From positions 186,001 through 250,000 of the forward strand of contig OZ020261.1 of the NCBI GenBank assembly GCA_963971285.1: 64,000 nt of DNA, in the 5' to 3' direction. The stretch is from Astropecten irregularis (Eukaryota; Echinodermata; Asteroidea; Paxillosida; Astropectinidae). A model generated the notes under the pieces. That model did no database searches. It was not told the DNA's origin and saw nothing but the letters and a program-made list of their open reading frames with translations. Numbering within the stretch: position 1 is the stretch's first letter; every line of letters starts with the position of its first letter. Positions 1-10,682 of the stretch are shown piece by piece. Position numbers and translations under genes: made by a program.

Positions 1-342
1 CGATCAAAACCGCCGAAGTGTAAACCCGTGTATTCACGGGTTTACACAATGGCAGCCATCTTAGATTTTCATCGCAACTTCAAAACGAGGCACTTCCACT
101 CATGCGCACTTTCCGAAGTGTAAGCCCGTCCATTGTCGAAGACAATACACGGGTTTACACTTCGGCGGTTTTGATCGCGACTTCGAAACGAGGCACTACC
201 ACGCATGCGCTTTTTTAGAAGTGTAAACCCGTGTGTGTATTGTCTTCGACAATGGACTTCGAAAAGTGCGCATGCCTGGAAGTGCCTCGTTTTGAAGTTG
301 CGATCAAAGTCTAAGATGGCCGCTAAGGTGTAAACCCGTGTA
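1..342. repeat. Foldback repeat family 1 (copy 1, cut by window edge)
   Basis: The segment is built from inverted copies of a module containing GTGTAAACCCGTGTA, a CATGCGC-type motif and AACGAGGCACT; several hairpins are visible. A second copy lies at 25801-26002, and both have a GCAATACACGGG-type border. Open frames here are shadows of the palindromes. I read it as a non-autonomous foldback DNA element; no transposase is present. Confidence 0.7.
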
Positions 343-606
343 TTGCGCAATCATGATTTGCGCGTGCGCTGTTGACTCAAGACCGACTCTCCAAAAGTCC
401 CCCATTAAATTCAACATTTTTGAATGAATGGCAGGACTATCTGAATGTTGAATACGGTATTCATAGGAAGAGTGCTCTAATTATAATAATCAATCGACTA
501 CGTATGGAATCAATTTATAGACAGATGTAATCGATACTCGTGTTAACGTAAATGTTTCTTTGCTATGGGAAACCTATACACAAGAAGGAAATAACATTGC
601 ATATCC

Positions 607-977
607 TTAAAGCTACTATCATACTTTGGTAACATACCGAAACAGAAAATTTCACAGACTAACCCCATGATAACTTACAAGGTATAAAGATAGTGATGGT
701 AGAAACATACCGTTAACATATCTCAGCCTGAAATGCTTTATTAATCCAGAATAGAATAGAACATGACCATTTTTTTTTTATGTTTTAAAGATAAAAATAA
801 AACAGAAAAGACTGAAAAAAAAAGACTGTGGCCGTTTTCACTGTTTTCTCAAAAAGTGGGTTTCGTATGGGACTAAAATTTTCACAGATGACTGTTACTG
901 TATCTTCCTTGAAAATGTTGCCCCTGAATCTGTTCTTTCTTTGACAAAAACCAAAATAATTATGATATTACCTTTAA
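607..977 (+). repeat. TTAA-flanked MITE (family M), full copy
   Basis: It starts TTAAAGCTACTATCATACTT and ends ATGATATTACCTTTAA, so the termini are inverted and abut TTAA. The interior has the family landmarks: a GGTAGAAACATACC segment, a self-complementary TTTTAAAGAT-type centre and ACTGTTTTCTCA. At least nine more full or partial copies occur in the left half. No coding capacity is seen. TTAA flanks recall piggyBac-type insertion, but the family is not proven. Confidence 0.75.
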
Positions 978-1500
978 AACAGAGAAAAGATTTTGTTCAG
1001 AGGCTGAGCCTGGGTGATACATCTTGCAAATTGAATTGGGAAGCAAATATTGCTGACGCAGCAATGAATATGCGGCGTGTTTTTGTTTCATTGTTGGTTT
1101 GTATGCTTTGTGTAGACAATTTCATTTGTAATTTACTGCAGGTGATGAACCTACCCACACATTGTGAAAAGGTGAAAGAACAGATGAGAGACAACCCCAT
1201 TGGTGTTTGACCTCTTCACAAGAGCACTTGGAAAGCCAGCGCTATAATTATACCGGCAGCTTAAAAAAAAAAAAAAAAAAAAAAAATTGCGGGGCGTTTA
1301 ACCCCAAAGTACGACACAAGTGGGGTTATTCGGTAACAGGGCGTTCCAGGACTGGGGAGCAATTAATAGCAATAATTAGTTTCAGGCGAAGGACACTGGA
1401 TATTTTTTTTATATTTTTTTTTTATTTGGCTTGGTATAAGCAATGCACAAGACAGCAGTTTAAAAGACAGCAGGCATGATGGAGAATTAATGTAGGAACT
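978..1500 (+). repeat. About 0.5-kb dispersed repeat (family R), copy 1
   Basis: The same sequence recurs at 10893-11500 (+) and 23890-24220 (-). Shared landmarks are AGACAATTTCATTTGTAAT, GCAGGTGATGAACCTACCC and GGCGTTCCAGGACTGGGGAG. A poly(A) run is at about 1263-1286. Short open frames in this copy are not conserved in the others, so it is treated as non-coding. Copies 1 and 2 lie at equivalent places upstream of AMP loci A and B, supporting a segmental duplication. Confidence 0.65.
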
Positions 1501-1650
1501 AAAAAAGAAAGGATCCATCATTCATTCACTCTTAAACTTAATATTTACATTGCTGCAAATTAATTTCCAATTGTTTCCCTTTTTTATCGAATCACATTGA
1601 AAAGAAATAGGCCCACTTGCATAATCATCAAATAAAACAGTAAAGTAAAC

Positions 1651-1873
1651 TGTTTAAAATTAATATACCTTGGTAGCATACCGAAGCAGAAATCCTCATA
1701 GATTTACCTACAACTTACTGGGTATAGAGAAGGTGATGGTAGAAACAAATAAATTGTTTTGCCCGAAATGCTGTATTTACACATGACCACTATTGTATCT
1801 TACTTCATAGGCCTATTTGTTCCCATGAATCTCACTTTCTTTGACAAAAAACAAACTATGATTACCTTTAAAG
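1651..1873 (+). repeat. Family M MITE, internally deleted copy
   Basis: It retains the CTTGGTAGCATACCGAAGCAG left part, the GGTAGAAACA segment and the TTTGACAAAAAACAAACTATG right end with ACCTTTAA. The middle is missing. Confidence 0.6.
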
Positions 1874-1956
1874 ACAATAATTTGATGGTCATCAAGAAAG
1901 TTTTTTTTTACGATGACGAACCCGATTTTATAAACTGTTTTCATGAGCTTTAATTG

Positions 1957-2369
1957 TACGAAGCTGTATTGGGGACATGCTGAACAAAATAATTTGCCTC
2001 TCTCTGACCTAACTGGTACATACGAGTTATATGTCGTACGTAAGAGATACGTACGACATACAACTCGTACGTACGAGATATGATTCATAATCGTACGTAC
2101 GACTTATATGTCGTTTGTACGACATGTAACTCTTACGTACGACATATAACTCGTATGTACCAGTCAGGTCAGAGAGAGGCAAATTATTTTTTTCAGTACG
2201 AACGTACGAGATATAAGTCGTACGTATGACTTACGAATCATATCTCGTACGTACGAGTTGTGTGTCGTACGTACGACATATAACTCGTACGTACGACATA
2301 TAACCCGTACGTACGACATATAATTCGTACTAATTAATTTTTTCAGCATGTCCCTAAAAAAGCTTCGTA
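1957..2369. repeat. Palindromic CGTACGTACGACATATAAC minisatellite element
   Basis: The core (about 2005-2335) is a head-to-head and head-to-tail series of a roughly 17-20 bp unit made of CGTACGTACGA and CATATAACT. It is bordered by inverted copies of TGACCT(A/G)ACTGGTACATA with TTTGCCTCTCTC, and outermost by inverted TACGAAGCT...GGGACATGCTGA. The whole segment can fold back on itself. Confidence 0.8.
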
Positions 2370-3110
2370 TTAATGCAAACATTCCATTGTGAAAATTCCA
2401 ACGTGGTGTAGCCGGTAGGATTGGCAAACATGTTTACAGCTCAGTGGTTGGAAGCCGTGATAGTTCAAAAATGAAAAGTAATAGTCTTCGCAACACACGT
2501 TGAATCGATTGTTAGTCGCGTTCTGGTACCGCGCGGGTACCATTTACAATACCACTGTGTGTGTCACACGCTACCAACACATCTGCCACTAGCATGCTAA
2601 GCAAAAGTAGTGCAAGGCACCAGCCTCTATTTAATATTAAGCTGTATCGTGTATGGGGCGCTAGGTACATGTTTAGACATACGGATGTAATCAATATTAT
2701 AAGCATGATATTATTGCACAACGAACCTGCCTGAAACTTCTGTACTTATACATGTATAGCGCATAATAATCATAGATTCTATATGCGCTTTACGTTATCT
2801 ATAGCATATCAGGGAGACACGTTTGCGTGTAAAATTAAACAGTTGGGAGACATCTGCAAATAGGTAGAATTTTGCCGATGTCTCAATATCATACCAGCTT
2901 CATTTAATGTCCATATTTAAAGAGAAACCAGAGAATGCGCTCAATATGAATATGTCAATTTGAAATGTATTTTTTTTTTAGGATGTTTAGAAAATTAATA
3001 GGTAAGTGAAGTTTGTGCACGACCCAATGATTAAGTCTCCCAAATGTCCCATTCCCGGTAACTATAATATTACCCCTGGTCATCGGGCCATAATAAATTT
3101 ACATTCCTGA
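2370..3110. other. No feature recognised
   Basis: AT-rich intergenic sequence. Open frames are short, lack recognisable motifs and are not seen in other copies of the locus. Confidence 0.6.
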
Positions 3111-3114
3111 AACT

Positions 3115-3475
3115 AGCTCAACTTCCACGGGAATATGCAGCCATGGCTACTGCAAGATGCACAATTCAAGCACAATGCCATCTGTACCCTCGCAGGTACC
3201 CATTTACACCTGGAAGAAGAGGAGCAATATGTGACAAAGCGTCTTGCCCAATTGACGCAAGCACAGCCCATGACTGGATTCGAACCAATAATCTGTAGAT
3301 TGACCACAATACCTTGAGTTAGACATGAAGAGGAGCAAAACGTCTTGCCCAAGGACGCAAGATCCACTAGCCTGTGTCTTGATTCGAACCCACAATAATT
3401 ATATAGATTGACCACAATACTTCCATACCAAAATTTGACACGCTGGACCATTAGGACACGGCACTTCACACAGGC
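3115..3475 (-). repeat. tRNA-derived SINE (family B), two tandem degenerate copies
   Basis: On the minus strand each copy has an A-box-like segment (CTAATGGTCCAGCGTGTC), a B-box-like GGGTTCGAATCAAGAC or GGTTCGAATCCAGTC, and the body GCGTCCTTGGGCAAGACG. A related copy is at 11870-12003. The copies are too degenerate and too tandem to be a working tRNA gene. Confidence 0.65.
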
Positions 3476-3544
3476 CTATATCGCCTATCTAAGCGTGATT
3501 TTTTTTTTTTTCGAGTCACAAGTCACGCATGCCATGCCCGTGAA

Positions 3545-3895
3545 ATAGGTAGCAAAGTGCGTTAGGCACTAGCTCTCACCGAAAGTGGCCAGGGTTCGAT
3601 CCCGGCTTGGGTCATATGTGAGTAGAGTTGTGCGTTGGTTCTCTCCTATGATTCGAGGGTTTTTCTCCGGGTTCTCCGGTTTTCCTCCCTCCACAAAAAC
3701 AAACACTTTCCATCTTAAGCTGTTCTTCGTGATCATTATAATGGCTTGATGTGGCTGGCTGCCAAAGGGCGCCCATGAAAGCCTGCTACTCGGTCACGTG
3801 TAGCACCATCCTTCATAATTCATATTGTAATTGCTGGGTTCCTCGGGAAAACAGTGTGTGTTTCACTGAGCAGGTAAACCCAGGGTATTATAAAT
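3545..3895 (+). repeat. tRNA-derived SINE with conserved central domain (family C)
   Basis: A tRNA-like head (about 3548-3615, B-box GGTTCGATCCC) is followed by the central domain GGGTTTTTCTCCGGGTTCTC and a tail ending in TAAATAAATA. This central domain is common in marine invertebrate SINEs (established knowledge); the exact family name is not assigned. Confidence 0.7.
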
Positions 3896-3899
3896 AAAT

Positions 3900-4220
3900 A
3901 AGTCAGTCGGTCCGAGACCCATTTTTCGAATAAAGTCCGGGCCCGAGTTATTGAAAACAGTGAGTTGGGATCGAGTCACAGTCCGGGTTAGTCAGGTTGT
4001 AGCATAGCTATGTTATTTGATCTTTTCTTGATGTATTGCTAAAATGTGTTTCGTCAGTAGGCCTATGTGCAGGGAAACCAACGAATTGAAATGAATTGAA
4101 ACAAAGTAAAGTTATTGCTAAACCCATAGATCGACTGAATGGTGTTGTCTTTTTGTGTCAGCTGCATGTCTGACGTCGATGTGACGACGCAAGGTAGCCC
4201 ATAGATATGACTCATTGGGA
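3900..4220 (+). repeat. Segment shared with the upstream flank of AMP locus B
   Basis: It matches 12030-12290 and 12690-12830 in order, e.g. TCTTGATG...AAATGTGTTT(C/T)GTCAGTA, ATCGACTGAATG and TGTATGTCTGACGTCG-type strings. Together with the flanking SINE B copies it shows that AMP loci A and B share several kilobases of upstream sequence. Confidence 0.6.
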
Positions 4221-4261
4221 ACCTTCTCGAAAGGTACAGTCATATCGGTTGAATATTGGAT

Positions 4262-4520
4262 AGAACATCAGTAGATTGTTTATTATGTTAACAGGATTTA
4301 ACAGTTCACTCACTGGCCAAGCAGACCTGTTAAATTACAATGTGGCCGCACCAGTTATATCTGATAACGGTTAGTACTGATAACCCAGGCTAGTTTTCAG
4401 TTTTGCAGTAGTTCTTAACATCGAGCTATAAAACAGATATAGCTCCATGTTCTTACAATACTGAGAACAAAAATGTGGGCTTTGGAGATATAATTATTCC
4501 CTTCTCTTTAGCACTTTAAA
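4262..4520 (+). repeat. Dispersed repeat also found at 62870-63075
   Basis: Both copies contain GTTAACAGGATT, TGGCCA(A/G)GCAGACCTG and ATTCC(C)TTCTCTTT in the same order. No coding capacity or element class is recognised. Confidence 0.5.
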
Positions 4521-4819
4521 GGTAATATCATACTTAGGTTTGGAGAGTCTGAGGACGAACAGAGCACACTGTTCGGAACGTCGAAATACCAACGGTTCTT
4601 CTCAGAACCGCACAGTTACAGAAGAGATTACATGGTGTCACCGCGAACCTACCTTATTTTAGTACTTACACCATTCATAGCTACTTTTTTTTCTCTTTTT
4701 TTTCCCAAAACTTTGCCAAGGTGCACAAGCCTCAAAACGCCATTTGTATCATTTTGTACTGGTCTAACTTTGCTGTATGAAGTTGCTTTGGGTCACTCTG
4801 CCGATAGTAATTGACCTTT

Positions 4820-4960
4820 TTCCTTGATGAACACAGAATTTGCTGGCAGGATTATCAGCTCAACTATTCCAAATGAAATTGTCACCAAAGGTTGAAGGCT
4901 CCTCTACCGAGGTCACCTAGAAAGTCCTGCGCTGTAGATTCGAATAGGGCGTCAAAATGC
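4820..4960 (+). promoter_or_regulatory. Conserved upstream region of AMP gene A
   Basis: This stretch (GGCAGGATTATCAGCTCAA through TAGATTCGAATAGG) is present, with few changes, upstream of the dead copy C on the minus strand at about 24730-24855. Its distal part is also present upstream of copy B (13015-13048). Conservation between paralogues makes it the best candidate for proximal cis-regulatory sequence, but duplication alone could also explain it. Confidence 0.45.
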
Positions 4961-4967
4961 TTATAAG
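4961..4967 (+). promoter_or_regulatory. TATA box of AMP gene A
   Basis: TTATAAG lies 58 bp before the ATG at 5025 and the same element precedes copy B (17168-17174). A start site near 4990 (GGTACATTC) would leave a 5' UTR of about 35 nt. In dead copy C a 9-bp deletion removes exactly this element. Confidence 0.65.
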
Positions 4968-5024
4968 GGCACCGTTTGGACTGGTCTGGTACATTCATCT
5001 CACCGAGACTACCAGAACTACACC

Positions 5025-5082
5025 ATGGCTCGCTCAATGCTGTTAGTCTTGCTCGTCGCTTGTGTTGCAGTTATTGTGGCAG
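5025..5082 (+). CDS. AMP A exon 1 (signal peptide)
   Basis: MARSMLLVLLVACVAVIVA is encoded, followed by one base of a split codon and the donor G|GTAAGT. The ATG is in a CACCATGG context and is the only start conserved in all three copies. Confidence 0.8.
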
Positions 5083-7726
5083 GTAAGTTATATTTTATTG
5101 AAAGTGTGTTTTTACTTTTTATCCTTATTTTTAATTGTCCTCGTTGTTTGAATATATAATATTGGAACATGCCAGCACAAGAAGACACATTGCGCATGTG
5201 TGGATGTCGATTTGATATCGCCAATGTGCATCTTTTGTTACAATTTTCCTTTTCTTTGTTGCCGGTGCGTGGTGCAATGCACAACCACAAATGTGTGTCC
5301 TTGCGCAGTCTGAAAGTAGAGCGCTGTAATTGAAATAAGTATTTAGTATTCCTAAAATAAACTATTGTTTGTAACAATCGGAACTATGTGCAAGGAAGTG
5401 ATCAAAATATTGTCCTTAGTTAACTTCTCTGGGTAGAAACTTTTTTTTCTGAAGAGACCAGTTTTGTGGCATCTAACTGCCAAATGAACACAGATAATAA
5501 AATTGACTATCGGGTACACCACCAACGTAGGGCTGGATAACTCAGTTAAAGCGCCTGTCGGCACTCAGGAGGTCGCTGGTTCGAATCCCGCCCCAGTCAA
5601 TATTTCTTTGTTCACTTTTCAATGACTAAAAAGTCAGTTAGTTCCCCTTGTGGTTATATGATGATTGTATAAGACCGGTTTTTAGTTAGTTGGAATAATG
5701 TAAAAAGCTTATTCGTCCATTATGTTTGCTTTGATATGGTATTTCCTGGCGTCGCTCTGAACAGCCCGGCACATAAACTTTGTTTTTGTATGGGCTCGAT
5801 TCTGCCTTCTACTATTCCATTATGTGTACCACACAAAGTCCGTACTATGAGGAGGTCCCCAAACATTCGGCTGACCACGTTTCAGTAGCTAGATGTGCAT
5901 CTCCAAAAGGAACCAAATCTCATTTGTGATGTAAATTAGTTGGGTTCGAAATAATTTTTGAATAATGGCATACTAAACTGTGTATGTACGTTATGTCCAT
6001 GTACAATACACGGCGTTTAAAGTAGACTTCATGTTTGTTGTATAATATGCAACGTATCTTCTGCTTATAATGTGAAGTATGCCTGCATCATGATAGATCA
6101 AGCACTAGCGGGTGTGGAAGTTCGCATTGTACATTCACCGGCCGACCTAAAATCCCCAACCAAAAGGGTATCAAGTGTGAGTAATCTCGTTCCTTTTACG
6201 TTTCAGAAGAAACTGAAGCCGATCTGCCCAACACCAACGTGGACGAAACTGACGAGAGTCGTTTTGATGAACAAGCAGACCTTGTCGATTCGGACACTGA
6301 AGATGTGGAGACGGACCTTGAAGATGAGGAGGACACTGATCTTGAAGACGCGGAGCTTGATGATGAGGACGCGGACCTTGCTGTGGAGGTCGTAGACCTT
6401 GAGGAAGACGAGGAAAGGTAGGCTTATTTCAATGACCAAATCACTTTATATGTATGATGAATTCGACCTTTTTGTTTTAAAAGGCCCAAATAAACGATCA
6501 GTTCTCATTGCATTTTAATTGGAGGGCCCGTTTAAGTTGTAAACACACATCCAAAAGAAAACGGATTAATGACGGATTCTGTACGCTTACAGGAGCGTCG
6601 TGCACATGGTTGTATTTGCGAAAACAAAATGCAAAATATTCGAATTCTTATCGAATCATCAGTGTCATGAGTAACGAATTATACTCGAATGCTATCTCAA
6701 TGTACTTTCCAAACAATCAGTTTAACTTTACCAATCACTTTTCAAGATTAAGGTATTGTAACTGTGATGTTTAAAGGTACTATCAAACTAAGGAAGTATA
6801 CCGAAATGGAAATCATCAGATTTACCTACACTTACAGGTTATAAAGATGGTGATAGTAGAAACATACCGTTAACGATTTTCTGCCTAAAATGCTGTATTT
6901 ATCAAGAAAAATATCAAACAGAAGGCCCCTCCACCCTAAAACAAATTTTAAAGGTAGCATCATACTTTAGTTTTTGTCAAAGAAGTACAGATTCATGGGC
7001 AAAAATATCAAAAAAGATACAGTCACTGTCATCTTTGAAAATTTCAATTCCATACAGTGCCCACTTTTTGAGAAAATCGTGAAAAACTGCCACAGCATTT
7101 CTGATGTATTTTCTCTTTTATTTTTGATCTTTTAAAAGATCAAAAAGATTGTCGGTCGTTGTTTTACTCATTTCTGGATAAATACACCATTTCAGGCGGA
7201 AACAATCTTAACGGTAGGTTTTTACTAGCATCGTCTTCATACCCTGAAAGTTATACGTAAATCTGTGAACATTTATGTTTTGGTCTCTTACCAAAGTATG
7301 ATACTACCCTTAGAGATTAAAAAATGGTGACAAATTCAGAAGAAAAAAAATACTATTGGTGTTTCCAGCGTTTTCTCAAAAAAGGGGCACATATTGGACT
7401 GAACATTTCACAGATTTCTTGACAAAAAACAAAGGATGATATAACCCTCAATTCGTTTTCTCTTTTCTAGCCAACCCATGATGATTGAGCGCCGTAGATG
7501 CAGGACTATGCGGTGTATGAGGCGGAAGTGCCAGGGGAACAAAAAATGCCTGAAGTGCTTGAGATCTAGAAGGTGTCGTAGATTTGCCGCCAGAATAGCA
7601 AGATGTATGCGCTCTCGCAGATGTCGTGGCCGCCTTTTCCGTCATCGGAAGTGCAATCAGCGCAAATGGTGTCGCAACCTTCGTCGTCATTACCGTGCCC
7701 GCCACCGTCGCCGTCGCAGTGGTTAG
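5025..7726 (+). CDS. Antimicrobial-peptide-like precursor A (three exons)
   Basis: Spliced CDS: 5025-5082, 6207-6417 and 7471-7726, giving 174 residues. Exon 1 encodes a hydrophobic signal peptide (1-19). Exon 2 encodes an acidic prosegment (about 20-89; 38 of 70 residues are Asp/Glu). Exon 3 encodes a cationic peptide with ten cysteines (100, 105, 110, 116, 119, 125, 135, 141, 151, 157) and an Arg-rich tail; 37 of the 82 residues from Met93 are Arg or Lys. Junctions are canonical: AG|GTAAGT, TTTCAG, AG|GTAGGC, TTTTCTAG. Signal, acidic pro and cationic Cys-rich order is typical of secreted antimicrobial precursors, where the acidic part neutralises the peptide until cleavage; that role is inferred. 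I recognise no named family. A TATA box lies upstream and a paralogue (B) downstream. It could instead be a protamine-like or nucleic-acid-binding secreted peptide. Confidence 0.75.
5465..5680 (+). repeat. tRNA-derived SINE (family A) in intron 1 of AMP A
   Basis: The tRNA-like head at about 5530-5599 has a degenerate A-box (GGATAACTCAG) and B-box GGTTCGAATCC. It is followed by the family body TTTCTTTGTTCACTTTTCAA and CCCTTGTGGTTAT. The paralogous intron of AMP B holds a homologous SINE (17740-17860), so the insertion predates the duplication. Confidence 0.7.
6207..6417 (+). CDS. AMP A exon 2 (acidic prosegment)
   Basis: The frame continues from the split codon (G plus AA). Residues 20-89 are dominated by Asp and Glu in short quasi-repeats such as TDLED and DEDADL. 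Acceptor TTTCAG and donor AG|GTAGGC agree with exon 2 of copy B. A reader without splicing would stop at 6419-6421. Confidence 0.75.
6771..7447 (+). repeat. Family M MITE in intron 2 of AMP A, split by a second MITE
   Basis: The left half is 6771-6950 and the right half 7315-7447. The equivalent MITE in copy B (19017-19376) is uninterrupted, so it was in the intron before the A/B duplication. Its right end lies about 20 bp from the exon 3 acceptor. Confidence 0.7.
6950..7314 (-). repeat. Family M MITE nested in reverse orientation
   Basis: TTAAAGGTAGCATCATACTT begins it and TATGATACTACCCTTAGAGATTAA closes it. It interrupts the older MITE around it. Copy B lacks it, so it inserted after the duplication. 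Confidence 0.75.
7471..7726 (+). CDS. AMP A exon 3 (cationic ten-cysteine peptide)
   Basis: The acceptor TCTTTTCTAG precedes CCAACCCATG; the first base completes a Ser codon. The exon ends with an Arg/His tail and TAG/TGA-type stop at 7724-7726. Cysteines are spaced RRRC, RC, KC, KKC, LKC, RRC, ARC, RRC, RKC, KWC and every one is conserved in copy B. Confidence 0.8.
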
Positions 7727-8251
7727 TTGTTGTCGCTTTGCAATGGTTATGAAAATGGCTAAAATTTATAATGACGTTGAGAAAAACTCATGACGGTATA
7801 TAACACTCTTGTGATTGCCAAAGTATAATGGCATCACTCCACACTCTTGTAATGGGTAAAGTATAATCTTTAAATGGAACACTCTAAATGAAAATTTACC
7901 TCGATAAAATGAATATTTAGGACGAATTTCCAAAATTCTGTAGAACACACAAACACAAATTAAGCGAAAAATTTGACACGATAAAGTTAAGTCTTACTAA
8001 CTCCAAGTTACACAATGTAGTTTTTAAAATAAATTTGCTATAGGTGATGGAGTGAGTTTGTTTTGGGGTATCTTGTCATGTGGCGTAACTGAGGTCTGGC
8101 AAGTGCAAGTGTTGCACTTGCTCCGTGTGTTACTTGTTGAAGTTCGCGCCACTAAACAGGACTCTTAAACGGCTCATAATGATATTAAAATGATATAAAA
8201 ACATTAATCCTTCTACTCGGGTGTCATGGTATCTATTTGTCTTCATGCAGA

Positions 8252-8257
8252 AATAAA
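8252..8257 (+). terminator. Poly(A) signal of AMP A
   Basis: AATAAA in the context CATGCAGAAATAAAAT is conserved in copy B (20263-20268), although the surrounding 3' region has diverged. It implies a 3' UTR of about 0.55 kb. An earlier AATAAA at about 8028 is not conserved. Confidence 0.5.
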
Positions 8258-8408
8258 ATTTTAAAACGCAAACGCTCATGTTTCCGTATTCAAATAATTG
8301 TGTTGCTTAGAAATATAGGCCTAGAAAAACAATGTATTTTCTGTTTATAATAGTTAAAGTTCTACCAATGCACGCAGCGTCCTGTACACAGTGCCAAGTT
8401 GACTGCCG

Positions 8409-8768
8409 TTAAGGTAATATCATACTTTGGTTTTTATCAAAGAAATACAGATTCATGGGCAAAACTATCAAGACAGAGAACAAGACAGTCATCTGTGAAA
8501 ATTTCAGTCCCATACGGCGCCCACGTTTTCAGAAAACAGTGAAAAACAGCCATATGATGTCTTTAGTCTTTTCTGTTTTATGTTTGATCTTTTAAAAGAC
8601 CAAAAAGATTTTCGGGCGTTGTTTCACAAATTTCTTGATAAATACACCATTTCAGGCAGAAAAATGCTAACAGTATGTTTCTACCACCAACATCTTCATA
8701 CCCTGTAAGTTATACGTAAATCTGTGAACATTTCTGTTTTGGTTTCTTACCAAAGTATGATACTTCCA
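8409..8768 (-). repeat. Family M MITE
   Basis: Starts TTAAGGTAATATCATACTTT and ends ACCAAAGTATGATACTTCC. The interior has CCATTTCAGGC and the self-complementary TCTTTTAAAAGA centre. Reverse orientation relative to the copy at 607-977. Confidence 0.75.
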
Positions 8769-9184
8769 GTTCTGTGACCTGACTACTGTATGTGAAAGTA
8801 AAATACATATCATCACGAAAAACAACCACAAGACAAAACAAAACAAAGTAAATAAAAAAATCAAAGAACTAAAACAACAAACCTCAAAATAAACGTTTAC
8901 AATATCCAATCACTTTGGAAATATACCTGATTTGATTGTCATTGTTCTGCAATACAAAGGAACGTTTAATCTTGGCCCAAATTAAACAACATTCAAGCTT
9001 TCAAACTCTTAAAACTGAGCACAAGATGAAAGTCCCAAGTTTCTCAAAGACTCTTGTTTGTTCCTTGGGGCAAGTCTCCTTAGTGCACGTGCCTCGCTCA
9101 TCCTGTCCCTACCTTCCTTGTCTCTCCACATTCTCTCTCAGCATCTCCTCAATATAAGTGAGCATGTAGCAGTTGTTGTTATGA

Positions 9185-9485
9185 AGGACACCTCCAGGGG
9201 CGGATCCGGGGCGTGGGTTGAGGCGCGAGCCCCCTTTTCTTCCAGAAAAAAACAAACAAACAAACAAACACCCCAACAAACAAACAAACAAACAAAGACA
9301 AATTGACTAGAGCGGGATTCGAACCGGCGACCTCCTGAATACCGTACAGGAGGTCGCCGGTTTGAATCCCGCTCCAGTCCATTTTTCTTCGTTCACTTTT
9401 CAATGACTTAAAATTCAGTCAGTTTCTCTTATGGTTATTTCATGAAAAAAAAAAAAGAAAGAGGAAAGAAAAAAAAGAGAAAGAG
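9185..9485. repeat. Transposon-end fragment, (CAAA)n and a SINE B-box foldback
   Basis: CCAGGGGCGGATCCGGGG at about 9193 resembles a common invertebrate hAT-type terminus; a CGGATC-type partner occurs far away at 20478-20492, and the two are probably unrelated fragments. (CAAA)n follows at 9245-9297. At 9311-9377 two SINE 3' tRNA halves face each other, forming an arm of about 28 bp around a 10-bp loop. A purine-rich tract occupies 9444-9490. Confidence 0.6.
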
Positions 9486-9704
9486 GACAAAATAGGGAAA
9501 TTAGGGAAAGAAAACAAATATTGCTGTACTGTTACACTGCTAACCTCATGTGGGTGGAGGACGAGTGACCAAACCCAATGATATGTCCAGCTCTGTGTTG
9601 GAGGTCCCTTCAAAATAGGCATCGTGGCTGGATTTCATTCATCTTTAAGATTAATCTTGAGTTTCTCTGAACACATTCATCTGGATTGTAGATTGACATA
9701 TATT

Positions 9705-10165
9705 TCTTTGAGATTCATTGTGTCAAATCCAGTGTAAAGATTAAATACTGTACTCACCATTTAGGTGACGTTTCACTGAAAAGCTACAAGTTTCATCAGA
9801 CTGGCGACTCATACCACTGCTCACTGTCCTTTTATTGACGCTGAAGACTGCCGTAAAGGGCGTGGTAATGAGACCGTCAACGGCCTCCTCGTCCCTGATG
9901 AGCACATTCTCACCTCTCCTCACTGGCTAAAGGAATCCATTTGGATCAGGAGGAGAGGTGACAATGTGCTCATCGGGGACGAGGAGGCCGTTGACGGTCT
10001 CATTACCACGCCCTCTACGGCAATCTCCAGCGTCAATAAAAGGACAGTGAGCAGTGGTATGAGTCGCAAGTCTGATGAAACTGATAGCTTATCAGTGAAA
10101 CGTCATAGTGAGTATAATATTCCATCTTTCGTAGTGGATTTGACATAATGAATCTCCCAAAAATA
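9705..10165. mobile_element. Penelope-like element fragment in inverted repeat
   Basis: Two arms of about 215 bp (9705-9921 and 9950-10165) are inverted copies separated by about 28 bp. Plus-strand frame from 9924 reads WLKESIWIRRRGDNVLIGDE, which resembles the end of the GIY-YIG endonuclease region of Penelope-like retroelements (KEA-IxIRR...RDEG). Inverted pseudo-LTRs are typical of that class (established knowledge). No reverse transcriptase is present, so it is a non-autonomous remnant. Confidence 0.55.
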
Positions 10166-10279
10166 TACTTAGGATTAGTTGTCTATATCACCATGGTGAT
10201 TTGCATTGTGACATCACACTTTGCTTAGCAATTAAGATTGGTCCATGATTTAAGATTGATCTTAGTGCTTTGTGAATCT

Positions 10280-10395
10280 GACCATTGGGTAGTTTAGTTG
10301 GTAAGACCGTCTTACGGTCTTCCGAAGGTCGCTGGTTCGAATCCCCCTCCGGTCAATGTTTCTATGTTCACTTTTTAACGTGAGCCCGTACCGAT
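10280..10395 (+). repeat. tRNA-derived SINE (family A), degenerate
   Basis: A-box-like TAGTTTAGTTGGTAAGAC and B-box GGTTCGAATCCCC are followed by the GTCAATGTTTCTATGTTCAC body. Confidence 0.65.
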
Positions 10396-10682
10396 CTGGG
10401 GCCAATTTCATAGAGCTGCTTAGCACAATAAATTGCTTAGCACAAAAATAGCTTGCCCAATAAAACAAACCACCATTGAAAATTCCATTTGATATTTATA
10501 ATCAGCGAACAATAGCCAAAGAACAATTGCAAGTGATACACAACACATGGACATTTGTTTGTTAATCCTGTTTTTACTAAGACAACGATTTTTTGTGCTA
10601 AGCGGCTCTATGAAATTGGCCCCTCGATGCTTGGTCGCGCCGCCATATTGAAAATGCTACTTGTACAATGGGGAATGCCAAA

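Noticed and set aside
6072..6395. 107-residue open frame across exon 2 of AMP A in another frame
   Set aside because: It starts in intron 1 and uses a different frame from the spliced acidic prosegment, which is conserved in copy B.
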